From contig JADHXT010000058.1 of the NCBI GenBank assembly GCA_016782825.1, positions 1-13,381 on the forward strand: DNA of 13,381 nucleotides, read 5' to 3'. Shown here piece after piece: positions 13,370-13,381 of the stretch (its first letter is position 1; every line of letters begins with the position of its first letter). This DNA is from Candidatus Brocadiia bacterium (GTDB taxonomy: Bacteria; Planctomycetota; PUPC01; DSUN01). The notes beneath the pieces were generated by a model that was not told where the DNA came from, did not search any database, and saw only the letters and a list, made by a program, of their open reading frames with translations. The translations under genes and the position numbers were made by a program.

Positions 13370-13381
13370 CGGGTTATCCAA

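Larger units (their letters stand above)
12504..13381. other. non-coding, inverted-repeat-rich interval
   Basis: Open frames here are Pro/Arg/Ala-rich, lack ribosome sites and show no recognisable domain, so I call no gene. The left end holds the lipoprotein gene's leader, promoter and a 10-base inverted repeat. Further right are several perfect short hairpins: CTGTCCG/CGGACAG (12667-12673 with 12679-12685), GGCGAAG/CTTCGCC (12978-12984 with 13010-13016), GAGAGGGA/TCCCTCTC (13115-13122 with 13127-13134), GCACTTCA/TGAAGTGC (13249-13256 with 13263-13270) and the folded terminal element. It may be a decayed or repeat-derived region, or carry an unrecognised structured RNA. Confidence 0.6.

Overview
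The window is very GC-rich bacterial chromosomal DNA packed with secreted, lipid-anchored and repeat-containing proteins. Several traits point to the Planctomycetota or a related lineage, probably an environmental genome: TPR and HEAT repeats (including a GQSIGVDRRAWATWL-type HEAT segment), a secreted terpenoid-cyclase-fold lipoprotein, a large GH5-like glycoside hydrolase, and a multi-repeat secreted protein of a kind I associate with planctomycetes. This placement is inferred from protein style; the window has no rRNA or other phylogenetic marker. I see no transposase, integrase, phage gene, CRISPR array, tRNA or rRNA.

Layout. (1) Positions 1-3843, minus strand: a transglutaminase-like/TPR protein, then two tandem paralogous secreted proteins, the second cut by the window edge. 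(2) Positions 3906-6298, plus strand: a strong sigma70-type promoter followed by a tight operon of a YkgJ-family cysteine-cluster protein, a lipoprotein N-acetylmuramoyl-L-alanine amidase and glutamate racemase (murI). This is a peptidoglycan module. (3) Positions 6276-7182, minus: a HEAT-repeat protein with its own sigma70-type promoter, whose 3' end overlaps murI tail to tail. (4) Positions 7116-7475: non-coding, with a long GGAT/ATCC inverted repeat and a terminator-like hairpin. (5) Positions 7476-8757, minus: a helical exported protein behind a sigma54-type -24/-12 promoter, then a WxxGxW-repeat lipoprotein. (6) Positions 8937-12572, minus: a terpenoid-cyclase-fold lipoprotein and a glycoside hydrolase as a two-gene operon behind a second sigma54-like promoter. 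(7) Positions 12573-13381: about 800 bases without a credible gene, rich in inverted repeats and ending in a folded 98-base element with 15-base inverted ends.

How it fits together. Almost every product is predicted to be exported or to act on the cell wall or an extracellular polymer. The amidase and racemase recycle and supply peptidoglycan. The glycoside hydrolase and its lipoprotein partner look like an extracellular polysaccharide unit. The two sigma54-type promoters suggest that the envelope/polysaccharide part is switched on by an enhancer-binding activator. No clear new defence or mobile system is visible. The least explained items are the paired sigma54-like sites, the GGAT hairpin, the 3'-terminal structured element and the uncharacterised tandem secreted paralogues.
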